64,000 bases of DNA. It comes from Rhodohalobacter sp. SW132 (GTDB taxonomy: Bacteria; Bacteroidota; Rhodothermia; Balneolales; Balneolaceae). A program made the translations under genes and the position numbers. Position 1 is the stretch's first letter; each line of letters opens with the position of its first letter. The stretch lies in the NCBI RefSeq assembly GCF_003390325.1, contig NZ_QUOK01000005.1:1-64000 (forward strand), read 5' to 3'. The notes beneath the pieces are model-generated. The model saw only the letters and a program-made list of their open reading frames with translations. It made no database searches and was not told where the DNA came from. Positions 1 to 7,741 of the stretch are shown here, piece after piece.

Positions 1-381
1 GATCACAATAATCAAACTCCCGATTACTACCAAACCGTAATGCCCTATCTCATCGTAAAGGATGTAAATGAGTTCCTGGATTTCACACAAAAGGTGTTTG
101 GGGCTGACGTTAAGATGAAACACACTGATGATGACGGACGCATTGTCCACACCGAAATTACGATTGGTGATAGCACACTGATGGCGGGTGAAAGCAATCA
201 AGACTGGAGTTCTCAGCCTGGTGGATTGTATGTAAATGTAGACTCGGCTGATGAAATTTTTAAAAAAGCTTTGAACGCAGGAGCCGAAACAGTGCTGGAA
301 CTTTCCGACAAAGAATACGGACGTACCGGCGGTGTGAAAGACAGTAATGGAAATACCTGGTGGATTACCTCTCACCGATAA
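1..381 (+). CDS. VOC/PhnB-like family protein, 5' end outside window
   Basis: The reading frame is open from base 1. The first ATG (position 40) falls inside the conserved family opening (YQTVMPYLIVKD), so the true start almost certainly lies upstream and the gene is cut by the window edge. The visible part has the paired beta-alpha-beta-beta-beta pattern of the vicinal-oxygen-chelate fold, with the PhnB/glyoxalase-like strings FTQKVFGAD, IGDSTLMAG and GGVKDSNGNTWWI near the C terminus. Family members include glyoxalases, dioxygenases and antibiotic-binding proteins, so the family name does not give a substrate. A second VOC gene lies at 15.7 kb. The fold assignment is firm; the biochemical role is unknown. 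Confidence 0.8.
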   Translation, partial: DHNNQTPDYYQTVMPYLIVKDVNEFLDFTQKVFGADVKMKHTDDDGRIVHTEITIGDSTLMAGESNQDWSSQPGGLYVNVDSADEIFKKALNAGAETVLELSDKEYGRTGGVKDSNGNTWWITSHR

Positions 382-578
382 TTTCACTATCTCCTTTTAA
401 AAACTCTCACCAAAGAATTACAGCAACATGATGTTGATATAAAAATCTCAACCTCCATCATACTTTCATTACAGAAAGAAATTATATATCCAGTGGATCC
501 AGATAAAGCTTTTTGATACTTCCCCAAATATTTGCCTATTCCCTGACTATATCAACGTCAACTGGAGTTTACAAAAAA

Positions 579-608
579 ACCTGATCAGGTTTTAAAAACT
601 GATCAGGT
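579..608 (-). terminator. Intrinsic terminator of the lipoprotein gene
   Basis: Perfect 10-bp inverted repeat (ACCTGATCAG / CTGATCAGGT) with a 10-base loop. On the minus strand it is followed by a run of seven T (plus-strand A run at 573-579). It lies 27 bases after the stop of the minus-strand lipoprotein gene, the expected place for its terminator. Confidence 0.7.
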
Positions 609-634
609 CTTTATCCAAAGTTTCATTTCAAGAA

Positions 635-1213
635 TCAGCAGGATACCTTCGGATTAAAAGGCACTAACATCCCGTTTGGATTGTCTTTGTAAAGCCAGAC
701 ATGCAGGCTCCAGTGTGGCACTTCCTGAGCCATTAATGGCGGAACACCATCAATATCGAATGGATGGTCGCCAAAATGTGGTTGATCCTGGCCAATGTTA
801 ATCACAATGTACTCAACACCTACCAGCTTTAAATTACCGTTTTTATCCGGTTCGTAGAGAAGAGCCTCAGGGTTCGCCGGATCAAAAATTGGATCCACCA
901 AGTCTTCATTCGCCCAGTGATATCCCATGCCACCTAAACCCGGAACTTCTACACAATGATCATCCCCTTCGTAACCGGCACGAACAGCCTGTGTTGTGGA
1001 GTGATATCGGGCCGTTGCACGCCTGACCAGCTTAATTAAATCTGAATCGACGCCCTCATACTTTTTATCAGTCTTTGAATCCGATATATAAATCTCTGCA
1101 TTCCTGTCGGTATCAGCCACCGGACTTGTAAGTTGGTTACCATCACATCCTGTTAAAAATATTGCCAAAATAGCGATCAGGCCGAGTCGGTTGATCAAAG
1201 AGGTCTGAATCAT
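635..1213 (-). CDS. Conserved lipoprotein of unknown function
   Basis: I do not recognise a named function. The N terminus is a lipoprotein signal: a hydrophobic run ending in the lipobox LTGC, so the mature protein should be anchored by an acylated Cys. Two ATG starts are possible. The one at 1213 (preceded by AAGGA) gives a short, typical signal peptide. One at 1249 (preceded by GGAG) adds 12 residues. The mature part is rich in His, Trp and Asp, with blocks such as GGMGYHWANEDLVDP and PHWSLHVWLYKDNPNG, suggesting a compact conserved domain. It lies downstream of a diheme cytochrome c on the same strand (about 140 bp), so the two may be cotranscribed and work together in the cell envelope. 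That link is inferred from position only. Confidence 0.7.
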   Translation of the reverse strand: MIQTSLINRLGLIAILAIFLTGCDGNQLTSPVADTDRNAEIYISDSKTDKKYEGVDSDLIKLVRRATARYHSTTQAVRAGYEGDDHCVEVPGLGGMGYHWANEDLVDPIFDPANPEALLYEPDKNGNLKLVGVEYIVINIGQDQPHFGDHPFDIDGVPPLMAQEVPHWSLHVWLYKDNPNGMLVPFNPKVSC

Positions 1214-1354
1214 CCTGTTTTCCTTTTTTAGTAGTTTATATTTAGCCATACCAATCTCCAATATTTATGTTTAGTTGTTTTTTTATTATGAATCGGATTC
1301 TGCAGTTTAACTCCCCCATGCATAAATCAGATCATTTCCTTAACAGCCAATTTC

Positions 1355-2332
1355 TTAATCCGAAGGGCTAAAAATGGTTATCCTGTTATCTGCCGGCTCT
1401 ATCGTTCTTAAATATTCATAGATCGCCTCCAGATCTTCGCTCTCCATATCCGCATACATCAGCCAGGGCATCATGGTCTGAAACTGCCCGGGTTCAACTC
1501 TGCGTGGAACGTATGTGCTGTCGGCATACACTTTAAACCGCGTGACAAACTGTTCTTTGGTCCAGTTCCCGATTCCCGTTTCATGTGGTGTTATATTCGC
1601 TGAGCGTACGACCGAACCATCCGGCAGCTTAAATTCATTACCTCCGGCAAGCATTTCACCTACAAACGAACCCTTTTCAATCCGTGTGTGGCAGTCCGCA
1701 CAGGCAGCGGCATTAACAAGGTATCTGCCATAATTATTAACATCCTCTTTTTCCGGTTTTGGCTGTAAGTTGGGTTTCACCGGCATGGTATTTATCAGGA
1801 AATTCACCGGGAAATCATATTCTGAAGGGGGGCGTTCATATTCAACCGGCTCAAGAGTTCGAAGGTAGGCAATGATAGCGTGGACATCTTCTTCGGCCAG
1901 CTGGGAGTAGTTTGGATATGGCATAATTGGAAAAAGTGCAGATCCATCTTTTGACACACCGGAAGTTATAGCCCTGAAGATCTCACCATCGGTCCAGTCG
2001 CCCAACGCTGCAGGGGTTAAGTTTGGAGCAACAAAACTACCCGGCACTCCCAAATTATCCCGATCAAAAACTTCGCCCCCCGCTCCTTTGGTGCCCGGTT
2101 TGAGTGGCCCGGCAAACAGACTAAAATCTCTAACCGCATGGCAATCCATACAGAGCATAACATGATTTGCCAGGTATCTTCCGTGATCTACAATTTCATC
2201 GGTGATCTCTACACGGATTTCCGGTGCTGGTCCAACATCGGGTAAAACCAGCTTTACATAGCCGATAACAACTACAATAAGGATTGGAATAAAAGCCAAA
2301 GAATAAATTGAATAGCGGATCGGTTTTTTCAT
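1355..2332 (-). CDS. Membrane-anchored diheme cytochrome c
   Basis: Probable periplasmic electron carrier. After an N-terminal membrane segment (residues about 9-31, uncleaved anchor or signal) there are two similar cytochrome c domains. Each begins with a covalent heme site: CMDCH (residues 61-65) and CADCH in the second half. Each is followed by conserved proline/tryptophan blocks and Met-containing stretches (FPIMPYPNY, MMPWLMYADM) that could supply the sixth heme ligands. The duplicated layout is that of diheme cytochromes working with alcohol/aldehyde dehydrogenases or terminal oxidases, but no such partner is in view. The ATG at 2332 is preferred because it starts the basic n-region just before the hydrophobic segment. 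A TTG at 2362 is in frame and lies inside a repeat. The gene is divergent from the sigma-factor gene. Confidence 0.85.
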   Translation of the reverse strand: MKKPIRYSIYSLAFIPILIVVVIGYVKLVLPDVGPAPEIRVEITDEIVDHGRYLANHVMLCMDCHAVRDFSLFAGPLKPGTKGAGGEVFDRDNLGVPGSFVAPNLTPAALGDWTDGEIFRAITSGVSKDGSALFPIMPYPNYSQLAEEDVHAIIAYLRTLEPVEYERPPSEYDFPVNFLINTMPVKPNLQPKPEKEDVNNYGRYLVNAAACADCHTRIEKGSFVGEMLAGGNEFKLPDGSVVRSANITPHETGIGNWTKEQFVTRFKVYADSTYVPRRVEPGQFQTMMPWLMYADMESEDLEAIYEYLRTIEPADNRITIFSPSD

Positions 2333-2347
2333 GAGGTTCAGGATGCA

Positions 2348-2369
2348 GGTTTCAGGGTTCAAGGTGCAG
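2348..2369 (-). repeat. 22-bp repeat, copy 1 (upstream of cytochrome gene)
   Basis: On the minus strand this reads CTGCACCTTGAACCCTGAAA plus CC. It is identical over 22 bases to the plus-strand copy at 2513-2534, so the two form a perfect inverted repeat flanking the divergent promoter region. It begins about 16 bases upstream of the cytochrome ATG. Confidence 0.75.
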
Positions 2370-2512
2370 GGCTCTGCTAACCTTAATTACAGGAAAAAAC
2401 CATAACCCGGCTCATCTCTCTTTAATTTTTTTTTATTACTTTCTGTTTCGCATGCTTTCACAGGTAAATTGTTTAACTACCTGAAGCAGATTAGGCATCA
2501 ACATCTTGAACT

Positions 2513-2534
2513 CTGCACCTTGAACCCTGAAACC
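2513..2534 (+). repeat. 22-bp repeat, copy 2 (at start of sigma-factor gene)
   Basis: Identical 22-base match, in inverted orientation, to 2348-2369. It overlaps the likely TTG start codon (2520) of the ECF sigma gene. A diverged third copy (17 of 22 identical) lies at 3145-3166, over the TTG start of the kinase gene. Confidence 0.75.
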
Positions 2535-3083
2535 CATACTCCAACCAGGCTTATACAAGAATTTTCTGCCGGCGATAGTACCGCCCTGAATCAGCTTTTT
2601 GAGCTGATCTACGAAGAGCTTCATAGTGTAGCCCGCAGGCAGCGAAACCGGTGGAACGGTATGAATACCCTGAACACCGTTGCCCTGATCCATGAAACAT
2701 ATTTGAAACTCTGGAAACATCAGCCTGACCAGATTGAAAACCGTCGTCACTTTTTGGCAATCGCTTCAAAAGCGATGCGCCAGGTTCTGATCAATTATGC
2801 TGAAAAAAAGGCTGCCCAGAAAAGAGGCGGGAACGCTGTTCCGGTTTCTGCAAGTGAGATTGAACTGATAGCAGATGATCAGGCAGCAATTGAACTTCTT
2901 GAGATAAATGAAATCCTGAACCAGCTTGAAAGAGAAAATGAACGCCAGGCGAAAGTTTTTGAGTGCCGGTTCTTTGGAGGAATGACGGTTGAAGAGACCG
3001 CATTTGCAGTAGACATCTCTCCTGCTACGGTAAAACGAGACTGGCAGGCGGCCTGTAACTGGATCTATAACGAAACAATGTAG
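2520..3083 (+). CDS. ECF-type RNA polymerase sigma factor (Sig-70_X6/TIGR02999-like)
   Basis: Alternative sigma factor that would direct RNA polymerase to a small regulon. Region 2 is visible as LNQLFELIYEELHSVARRQ followed by TVALIHETYLKLW. Region 4 is near the C terminus, with helix-turn-helix MTVEETAFAVDISPATVKRDW. There is no ATG before the conserved part. The TTG at 2520 leaves about eight residues ahead of the first helix, as in relatives; another in-frame TTG is at 2469. The gene sits 68 bp before a Ser/Thr kinase receptor and no anti-sigma factor gene is adjacent. ECF-kinase pairs are known in Planctomycetota and other phyla, where the kinase is thought to control the sigma factor. 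That the same holds here is inference. Confidence 0.85.
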   Translation: MNPETHTPTRLIQEFSAGDSTALNQLFELIYEELHSVARRQRNRWNGMNTLNTVALIHETYLKLWKHQPDQIENRRHFLAIASKAMRQVLINYAEKKAAQKRGGNAVPVSASEIELIADDQAAIELLEINEILNQLERENERQAKVFECRFFGGMTVEETAFAVDISPATVKRDWQAACNWIYNETM

Positions 3084-3144
3084 TGAGCTTCTGTACAATC
3101 AATTTCTGTAGTTAAAGATGAAGTCATAACCTGAACCCTGATGC

Positions 3145-3166
3145 CTGTGCCTTGAATTCTGACACC
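3145..3166 (+). repeat. Diverged third copy of the 22-bp start-site repeat
   Basis: CTGTGCCTTGAATTCTGACA plus CC, 17 of 22 bases identical to 2513-2534. As in copy 2, the central TTG coincides with the probable start codon of the downstream gene. Confidence 0.5.
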
Positions 3167-5638
3167 GCATTTGAATTAGCCGAACGGCTGCTTGATTATC
3201 CGGAATCAGATTGGGATCAACTGATTATGGATTGGTGCGGCAACGATACGGAACTCAGGAAAGAAGTCACAAAAATTGCCGGTCAAAATCGAAATGCCCG
3301 TGATTTTGTTGAAAACCTGCAGAAGAGAATCTATACTCTTACAAAATCATCTCTTGCTACGGAAGCCATCCTGCCTGAAGAGATAGCCGGTTACAAGGTC
3401 CTTCAAAAACTGGGAGCAGGCGGCAGCGCAACGGTTTACCTGATCGAGCTATTCAACGGCCAAAAAGCTGCCCTGAAATTGCTTCACGGTATTCTGACCG
3501 ACTCCTTTTCGAGCCACCGGTTTGAGGAGGAAAAGCGGATCCTTTCCACTCTTAATCATCCAAATATTTCCCGGTTAATTGAAGGAGGTTTCTCCGACAC
3601 AGGTGAACCGTATGTGGTTATGGAACTTGCCGATGGAATTCCTATCGACAGATACTGCAGCCTCAACCGGCTGACCATTGAAGAACGGGTTCAACTTTTT
3701 CAAACTGTTTGCAGAGCTGTGAATTATGCACACCAAAATCTTGTGGTACATCGGGATATCAAACCGGAACATATCTTGGTTTCGAAAGATGGCCAGATAA
3801 AACTGATCGATTTTGGTATTGCTAAATTACAGGAACCAACACCGGTTCAATCTGCCGTATTTAAAACACGTACAGGAATGCGGGTCATGACACCAGAATA
3901 TGCCAGTCCGGAGCAGGTGCGGGGTGAAGCAGTTTCTACCGCTTCAGATATCTATTCTCTCGGTGTTCTGCTTTATCTTCTGCTCACCGGTAAACATCCA
4001 TATCGTTTTCAAACAACTTCAATGCTTGAAGTGGAGAGGATTGTTTGCATACAGGAACCTCCCAAACCGAGTTCCATCGTCCAAAAATGTACGATTAATG
4101 AATTAGAAATCGCCGGGCATCATAATATCTCTCAAAAACAGCTTGGAAGACGACTTTCAGGAGATCTTGACCGAATCGTACAGAAAGCGATGAGAAAAGT
4201 ACCCTCTCAACGTTATGCTTCCGTCCTGGCGTTCTCTTATGATCTTGAAAATTATGTAAAGGGTAAACCGGTTATCGCACGGGCACCTACGATCCGTTAT
4301 CGGGCTCGCAAATATATCACCCGTCACAGGTGGGGACTTTCTGCTGTTGCACTTGTAATACTTACACTGAGTGCAGGTTTGATCGGTACTCTGTGGCAGT
4401 CTCATCAAACCAAAATGTTTGCTGAACGTGCAGAAACCCAGGCACAGATAGCGGGCCAGGTTACCGATTTTCTCGTCAACCTGTTTGAATCGGGTGATCC
4501 TGCTGTAACCCAGGGTGCAACTATTACGATCGACCAACTGCTTGAACGTGGTGTAGCTCAGGCGCTTGAATCGCCCGGGGAATCATCTGTGCAACTACAC
4601 CTATTGTCAGTTTTGGGCAGAGTATACAATGGTATGGGCATCCATTATAAAAGTGCGGAACTGTTTGAGGCTGCTTTGGAAAAAGCCATGAATCAGAACC
4701 CTCCGGATCTGCTTCTGATAGCGGATCTACAAAGCAGGCTCGGATACAATATGAGAATCATGGGAAATCTTCCCGCCGCCGATTCCCTATACCATCTGGC
4801 ACTCGATAACCGAAGATCTGTATTAGGTGAAGACGATCCGCTGAGCATTCGGAGCCTGGACGAATGGGCCGGAGTTCATGCTTATCGCACCCGCGACACC
4901 AACCTTGCCGACTCCCTCTTCCAGGATATCGTAACCAGGCGAAGAGCTTCTCTCGATCACTACGACAAAGATTTCGCCGAATCTCTAAATAACCTGGCCT
5001 ACATTAAAATGATGAAACGAGAGTATCACCTGGCCATCCAGAACTATGAAGAATCTGCTGAAATCTACCGGGAAGTATTGGGAGAAAATCATCCCGAACT
5101 GCTGCGAACCCAATCAAGTCTGGCGGTTGCGTACCATCGGGCAGGAAACTACGGACGCTCAGAACAGATGTTCCACACATTGATTGATGCACGCAAAAAT
5201 GTTTTGGGAGAAACCCACCCACAGGTTGCGGTTTCCTGGCATCATCTGGCTGAACTGTTAAAAGATACCGGGCGACTGGACCAGGCTGTCTCTGCGATTG
5301 AAAAAGCCGCATTCATCATGCAAAACCTGGAAGCTCCCTATCAATTTCATCCTGATATTCTTTTTTCTATGGCATTACTTTACGAGCAGACAGATCAAAC
5401 AGAACTTGCATCTGAAACCTATCGCAAAGCCGGGGAGAAATGTTCTGAAATACGAGGAGCCCAGTCTCCCGGTTGTCTTAGAATTTACCAGTCGATAGGT
5501 GAATATTTCCTTAGCCAGGAATTGAACTCTGAAGCCCGATTTTATCTGCAGCAGGCTTTCGATGGATATAGTCAACGGTTAGATCCGGAGAGTGAAACGT
5601 TACAAAACCTCACTGTGATGCTTGAAGCTGTTGAGTAA
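3152..5638 (+). CDS. Ser/Thr protein kinase with transmembrane segment and TPR sensor domain
   Basis: Predicted membrane receptor kinase. Residues about 80-370 form a protein kinase domain: glycine loop LGAGGSATVY (87-96), VAIK-type lysine K109 in AALKLL, catalytic loop HRDIKPEHIL (200-209), DFG at 220-222 and an activation-segment MTPEYASPEQ. The canonical catalytic-loop Asn is replaced by His207. A single hydrophobic helix (about 395-415, WGLSAVALVILTLSAGLIGT) separates the cytosolic kinase from about 400 residues of tetratricopeptide repeats, presumably extracytoplasmic. The start is TTG at 3152; a nearby upstream ATG (3139) runs at once into a stop. The gene follows the ECF sigma gene, so phosphorylation of sigma or of shared targets is plausible but not shown by the sequence. 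Confidence 0.88.
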   Translation: MNSDTAFELAERLLDYPESDWDQLIMDWCGNDTELRKEVTKIAGQNRNARDFVENLQKRIYTLTKSSLATEAILPEEIAGYKVLQKLGAGGSATVYLIELFNGQKAALKLLHGILTDSFSSHRFEEEKRILSTLNHPNISRLIEGGFSDTGEPYVVMELADGIPIDRYCSLNRLTIEERVQLFQTVCRAVNYAHQNLVVHRDIKPEHILVSKDGQIKLIDFGIAKLQEPTPVQSAVFKTRTGMRVMTPEYASPEQVRGEAVSTASDIYSLGVLLYLLLTGKHPYRFQTTSMLEVERIVCIQEPPKPSSIVQKCTINELEIAGHHNISQKQLGRRLSGDLDRIVQKAMRKVPSQRYASVLAFSYDLENYVKGKPVIARAPTIRYRARKYITRHRWGLSAVALVILTLSAGLIGTLWQSHQTKMFAERAETQAQIAGQVTDFLVNLFESGDPAVTQGATITIDQLLERGVAQALESPGESSVQLHLLSVLGRVYNGMGIHYKSAELFEAALEKAMNQNPPDLLLIADLQSRLGYNMRIMGNLPAADSLYHLALDNRRSVLGEDDPLSIRSLDEWAGVHAYRTRDTNLADSLFQDIVTRRRASLDHYDKDFAESLNNLAYIKMMKREYHLAIQNYEESAEIYREVLGENHPELLRTQSSLAVAYHRAGNYGRSEQMFHTLIDARKNVLGETHPQVAVSWHHLAELLKDTGRLDQAVSAIEKAAFIMQNLEAPYQFHPDILFSMALLYEQTDQTELASETYRKAGEKCSEIRGAQSPGCLRIYQSIGEYFLSQELNSEARFYLQQAFDGYSQRLDPESETLQNLTVMLEAVE

Positions 5639-5650
5639 ACTTTATCCTGA

Positions 5651-5815
5651 ACCTGACGCCTTGGTTAAACACGGCTATCGCACTCTGCCCATACAAAAGG
5701 GGATAACTTAGAATTTCCTTTTTCGATAAAAAACAGGGTCAGCCAGACAAGACTCCTCCGGCTTGAATACACACTCTATTACCTAAAATAATAACTCACT
5801 TTCAAAAGAAAGTTT
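5651..5815 (+). pseudogene. Decayed remnant of an AlkC-like gene
   Basis: This stretch is recognisably homologous, at DNA and protein level, to the intact AlkC-like gene at 13557-14657. Bases 5652-5690 translate to PDALVKHGYRTL (intact gene: TDALVKHGCRTL). Bases 5702-5788 translate to DNLEFPFSIKN then TRLLRLEYTLYYLK (intact: DVLEFSFSVKN then SRLLRLEYALYFLRKN). About 80 bp of the intact gene is missing between the blocks. A TAG at 5708 in one frame and a TAA at 5789 in the other interrupt it. Similarity fades after about 5815. It starts 13 bp past the kinase stop codon. No promoter, start or 5' half remains. Confidence 0.85.
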
Positions 5816-5871
5816 GGTTCTACAGACCCCGAGTCAGTTAAGTTGGATTGATGATTATCTTTTTGAACCAG

Positions 5872-5900
5872 ACCTCCAAGGATTTAAAATCCTTGGAGGT
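5872..5900. repeat. Palindromic repeat ACCTCCAAGG-type, copy 1
   Basis: Perfect 14-bp arms (ACCTCCAAGGATTT / AAATCCTTGGAGGT) around a single base. Related palindromes sit at 16222-16256 and 16735-16763. It lies 26 bp beyond the stop of the minus-strand DUF72 gene, so it may act as a transcription-ending hairpin, though no T run follows on either strand. Confidence 0.75.
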
Positions 5901-5926
5901 TTAAGCCAAGGCTACAAATTCCACCC

Positions 5927-6823
5927 CTAAAACAGACTGGTCTGGTCTCCACCATTGGAATTCCCGGGCAAGGTCAAATCAGTCCCAATGTCCCTGTTCA
6001 GAGCTTTAATAAAATGCGCCGCAAGCGCCGGTGATTCTTTCTCTTCGTTCTGATGCACAAAAAAATGGATGTTTTGCAACCCCTGGTCGGTCCACGTTTT
6101 CAGCCGACTGGCCCAATCATCCAGCCGGGAGTAGTCGGTTTTGTGATTGGCACCCACATACCGGATGAACGCCTCGTTGTTGGTCAATCGCATATGCAGC
6201 AGATCGCGGCGGCCGGCGGTATCCACAATCACATTGGCTGCATTATTCTCCTCTAAAAGCGCATATAGCTCTTTTGCTATTTCCGGATCGTTAAACCAAT
6301 CCGTATGGCGGAATTCAACGGCAAGCGGCACATCACCGGGCCACAGTTCAAAAAAGTTTTTAACACGGCCAAAATGTTTCGGGGAAAAATTACCGCGCAG
6401 CTGCAAAAATACAGTGCCAAGCTTCTCCTTAAAGTGTACAATACTATCGAAAAATTCTTCGATATCTCCTTCGATATTGTTCAGCCATCTTCTGTGGCTA
6501 ATGGTTTGATATACTTTCGGAAAAAACCTGAAATCCTCCGGAGTTTTCTCATACCACTCCTGCACCTGTTCTTCTGGGAAATTCCGGTAAAACGTGGCGT
6601 TCAGTTCAATGGCGTTAAACTGCGTGGCATAATATTCCAGTTCATCTTTTGTACCCCTCGGATAGAAATTTTTTAGCTCCTGCCTGTTCCATTTTGCGCA
6701 TCCAACATACACGGAGGGGATTCCTTCCTTTTTCCGGGCTGATAAAACACCAGCGGTCCCGGGATGATCATCCGGCAGTGAAAAATCAATACCCTCTGGG
6801 TTATCAGTACTTCCAAATTTCAT
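5927..6823 (-). CDS. DUF72 (YecE-like) family protein
   Basis: Soluble TIM-barrel protein of the DUF72 family, whose biochemical role is not established. Family hallmarks are seen: VYVGCAKWNRQELKNFYP near residue 40, then FNAIELNATFYRNFPEEQVQEW, FFPKVYQTISHRRWL, LGTVFLQLRGNFSPKH and PLAVEFRHTDWF. The length of 298 fits, with about 35 extra N-terminal residues before the core. It is divergent from alkD with about 117 bp between the starts, which must hold both promoters. In other genomes DUF72 genes often sit near DNA-repair genes; here AlkD is next door, but that is only suggestive. Confidence 0.88.
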   Translation of the reverse strand: MKFGSTDNPEGIDFSLPDDHPGTAGVLSARKKEGIPSVYVGCAKWNRQELKNFYPRGTKDELEYYATQFNAIELNATFYRNFPEEQVQEWYEKTPEDFRFFPKVYQTISHRRWLNNIEGDIEEFFDSIVHFKEKLGTVFLQLRGNFSPKHFGRVKNFFELWPGDVPLAVEFRHTDWFNDPEIAKELYALLEENNAANVIVDTAGRRDLLHMRLTNNEAFIRYVGANHKTDYSRLDDWASRLKTWTDQGLQNIHFFVHQNEEKESPALAAHFIKALNRDIGTDLTLPGNSNGGDQTSLF

Positions 6824-6940
6824 AGCTAATTAACTCCTATCTTTTGATTTAACAGTTAAATTTATTGATAATTTATCATTCCATTGACAACGGACATTAA
6901 TACAAGATGCCACTTTAAATAATCAATTACACAACACAAG

Positions 6941-7654
6941 ATGACTGCAACCATCATCCAAAAAGAGCTTCGGGAACTGGCAGATCCAAAAGTAGCCGAA
7001 CACTCGGCCCGTTTTTTCAAAACCGGAAAGGGGGAATATGGTGAGGGGGACGTTTTTCACGGAATTCGGGTACCAAAACAGCGAAAAATTGCAAAAAAAT
7101 ATCGCGACCTGCCACTTAACGAAGTGCAAACTCTTCTACAGTCAGACTACCACGAAGAGCGGCTCACAGCCCTGTTGATTCTTGTGTACCGGTTTCCAAA
7201 AACTGATCCCGACCTGCAAAAAAAGATTTATTCCTTCTACCTGTCCAGCACAGACCGGATTAACAACTGGGACCTGGTGGACAGTTCAGCCCCGAAAATT
7301 GTGGGGGCATGGCTGCTGAACCGGTCAAGGAATATCCTTTTTGAACTGGCAAAATCTGATAACATTTGGGAACGGCGTATTGCCATCATGGCTACGTTCT
7401 ACTTCATCAAACAGAACGATTTTGAGGATACGCTAAAGATAGCCGAACTGCTTTTGGATGATCCGCACGATCTTATTCATAAAGCCACCGGGTGGATGCT
7501 CCGTGAAATTGGCAAGCAAAATGAACCCTTACTGGAATCATTTTTAAAGCCCCGTTACGGCAACATGCCCCGAACCATGCTCCGGTATGCCATTGAAAAG
7601 CTGCCAAAGAATAAGCGGAAAGCGTACCTCAAGGGGACCATGGATTCATCGTGA
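6941..7654 (+). CDS. alkD: DNA alkylation repair protein, AlkD-type HEAT-repeat glycosylase
   Basis: DNA glycosylase family that removes positively charged N3- and N7-alkylpurines by capturing the lesion along a HEAT-repeat solenoid rather than flipping the base. The sequence shows FHGIRVPKQRKIAKKYRDL in the first repeats and the family signature NNWDLVD (residues 108-114), which contains the key Trp and Asp. The pattern of paired helices continues to the end, with ATGWMLREIGK and MPRTMLRYAIEKLP. At 237 residues it is full length. Together with the AlkC-like gene at 13.6 kb and a fossil copy of that family at 5.7 kb, the neighbourhood is rich in alkylation-repair genes. No Ada-type regulator is visible. 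Confidence 0.92.
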   Translation: MTATIIQKELRELADPKVAEHSARFFKTGKGEYGEGDVFHGIRVPKQRKIAKKYRDLPLNEVQTLLQSDYHEERLTALLILVYRFPKTDPDLQKKIYSFYLSSTDRINNWDLVDSSAPKIVGAWLLNRSRNILFELAKSDNIWERRIAIMATFYFIKQNDFEDTLKIAELLLDDPHDLIHKATGWMLREIGKQNEPLLESFLKPRYGNMPRTMLRYAIEKLPKNKRKAYLKGTMDSS

Positions 7655-7741
7655 ATTGACCGATCACAAAAAAATCTCTTGGATGGAGACAGGTTATCTC
7701 CGATCATACGGGTAGAATTTCTGATATCTTCTGTTTAGAAT

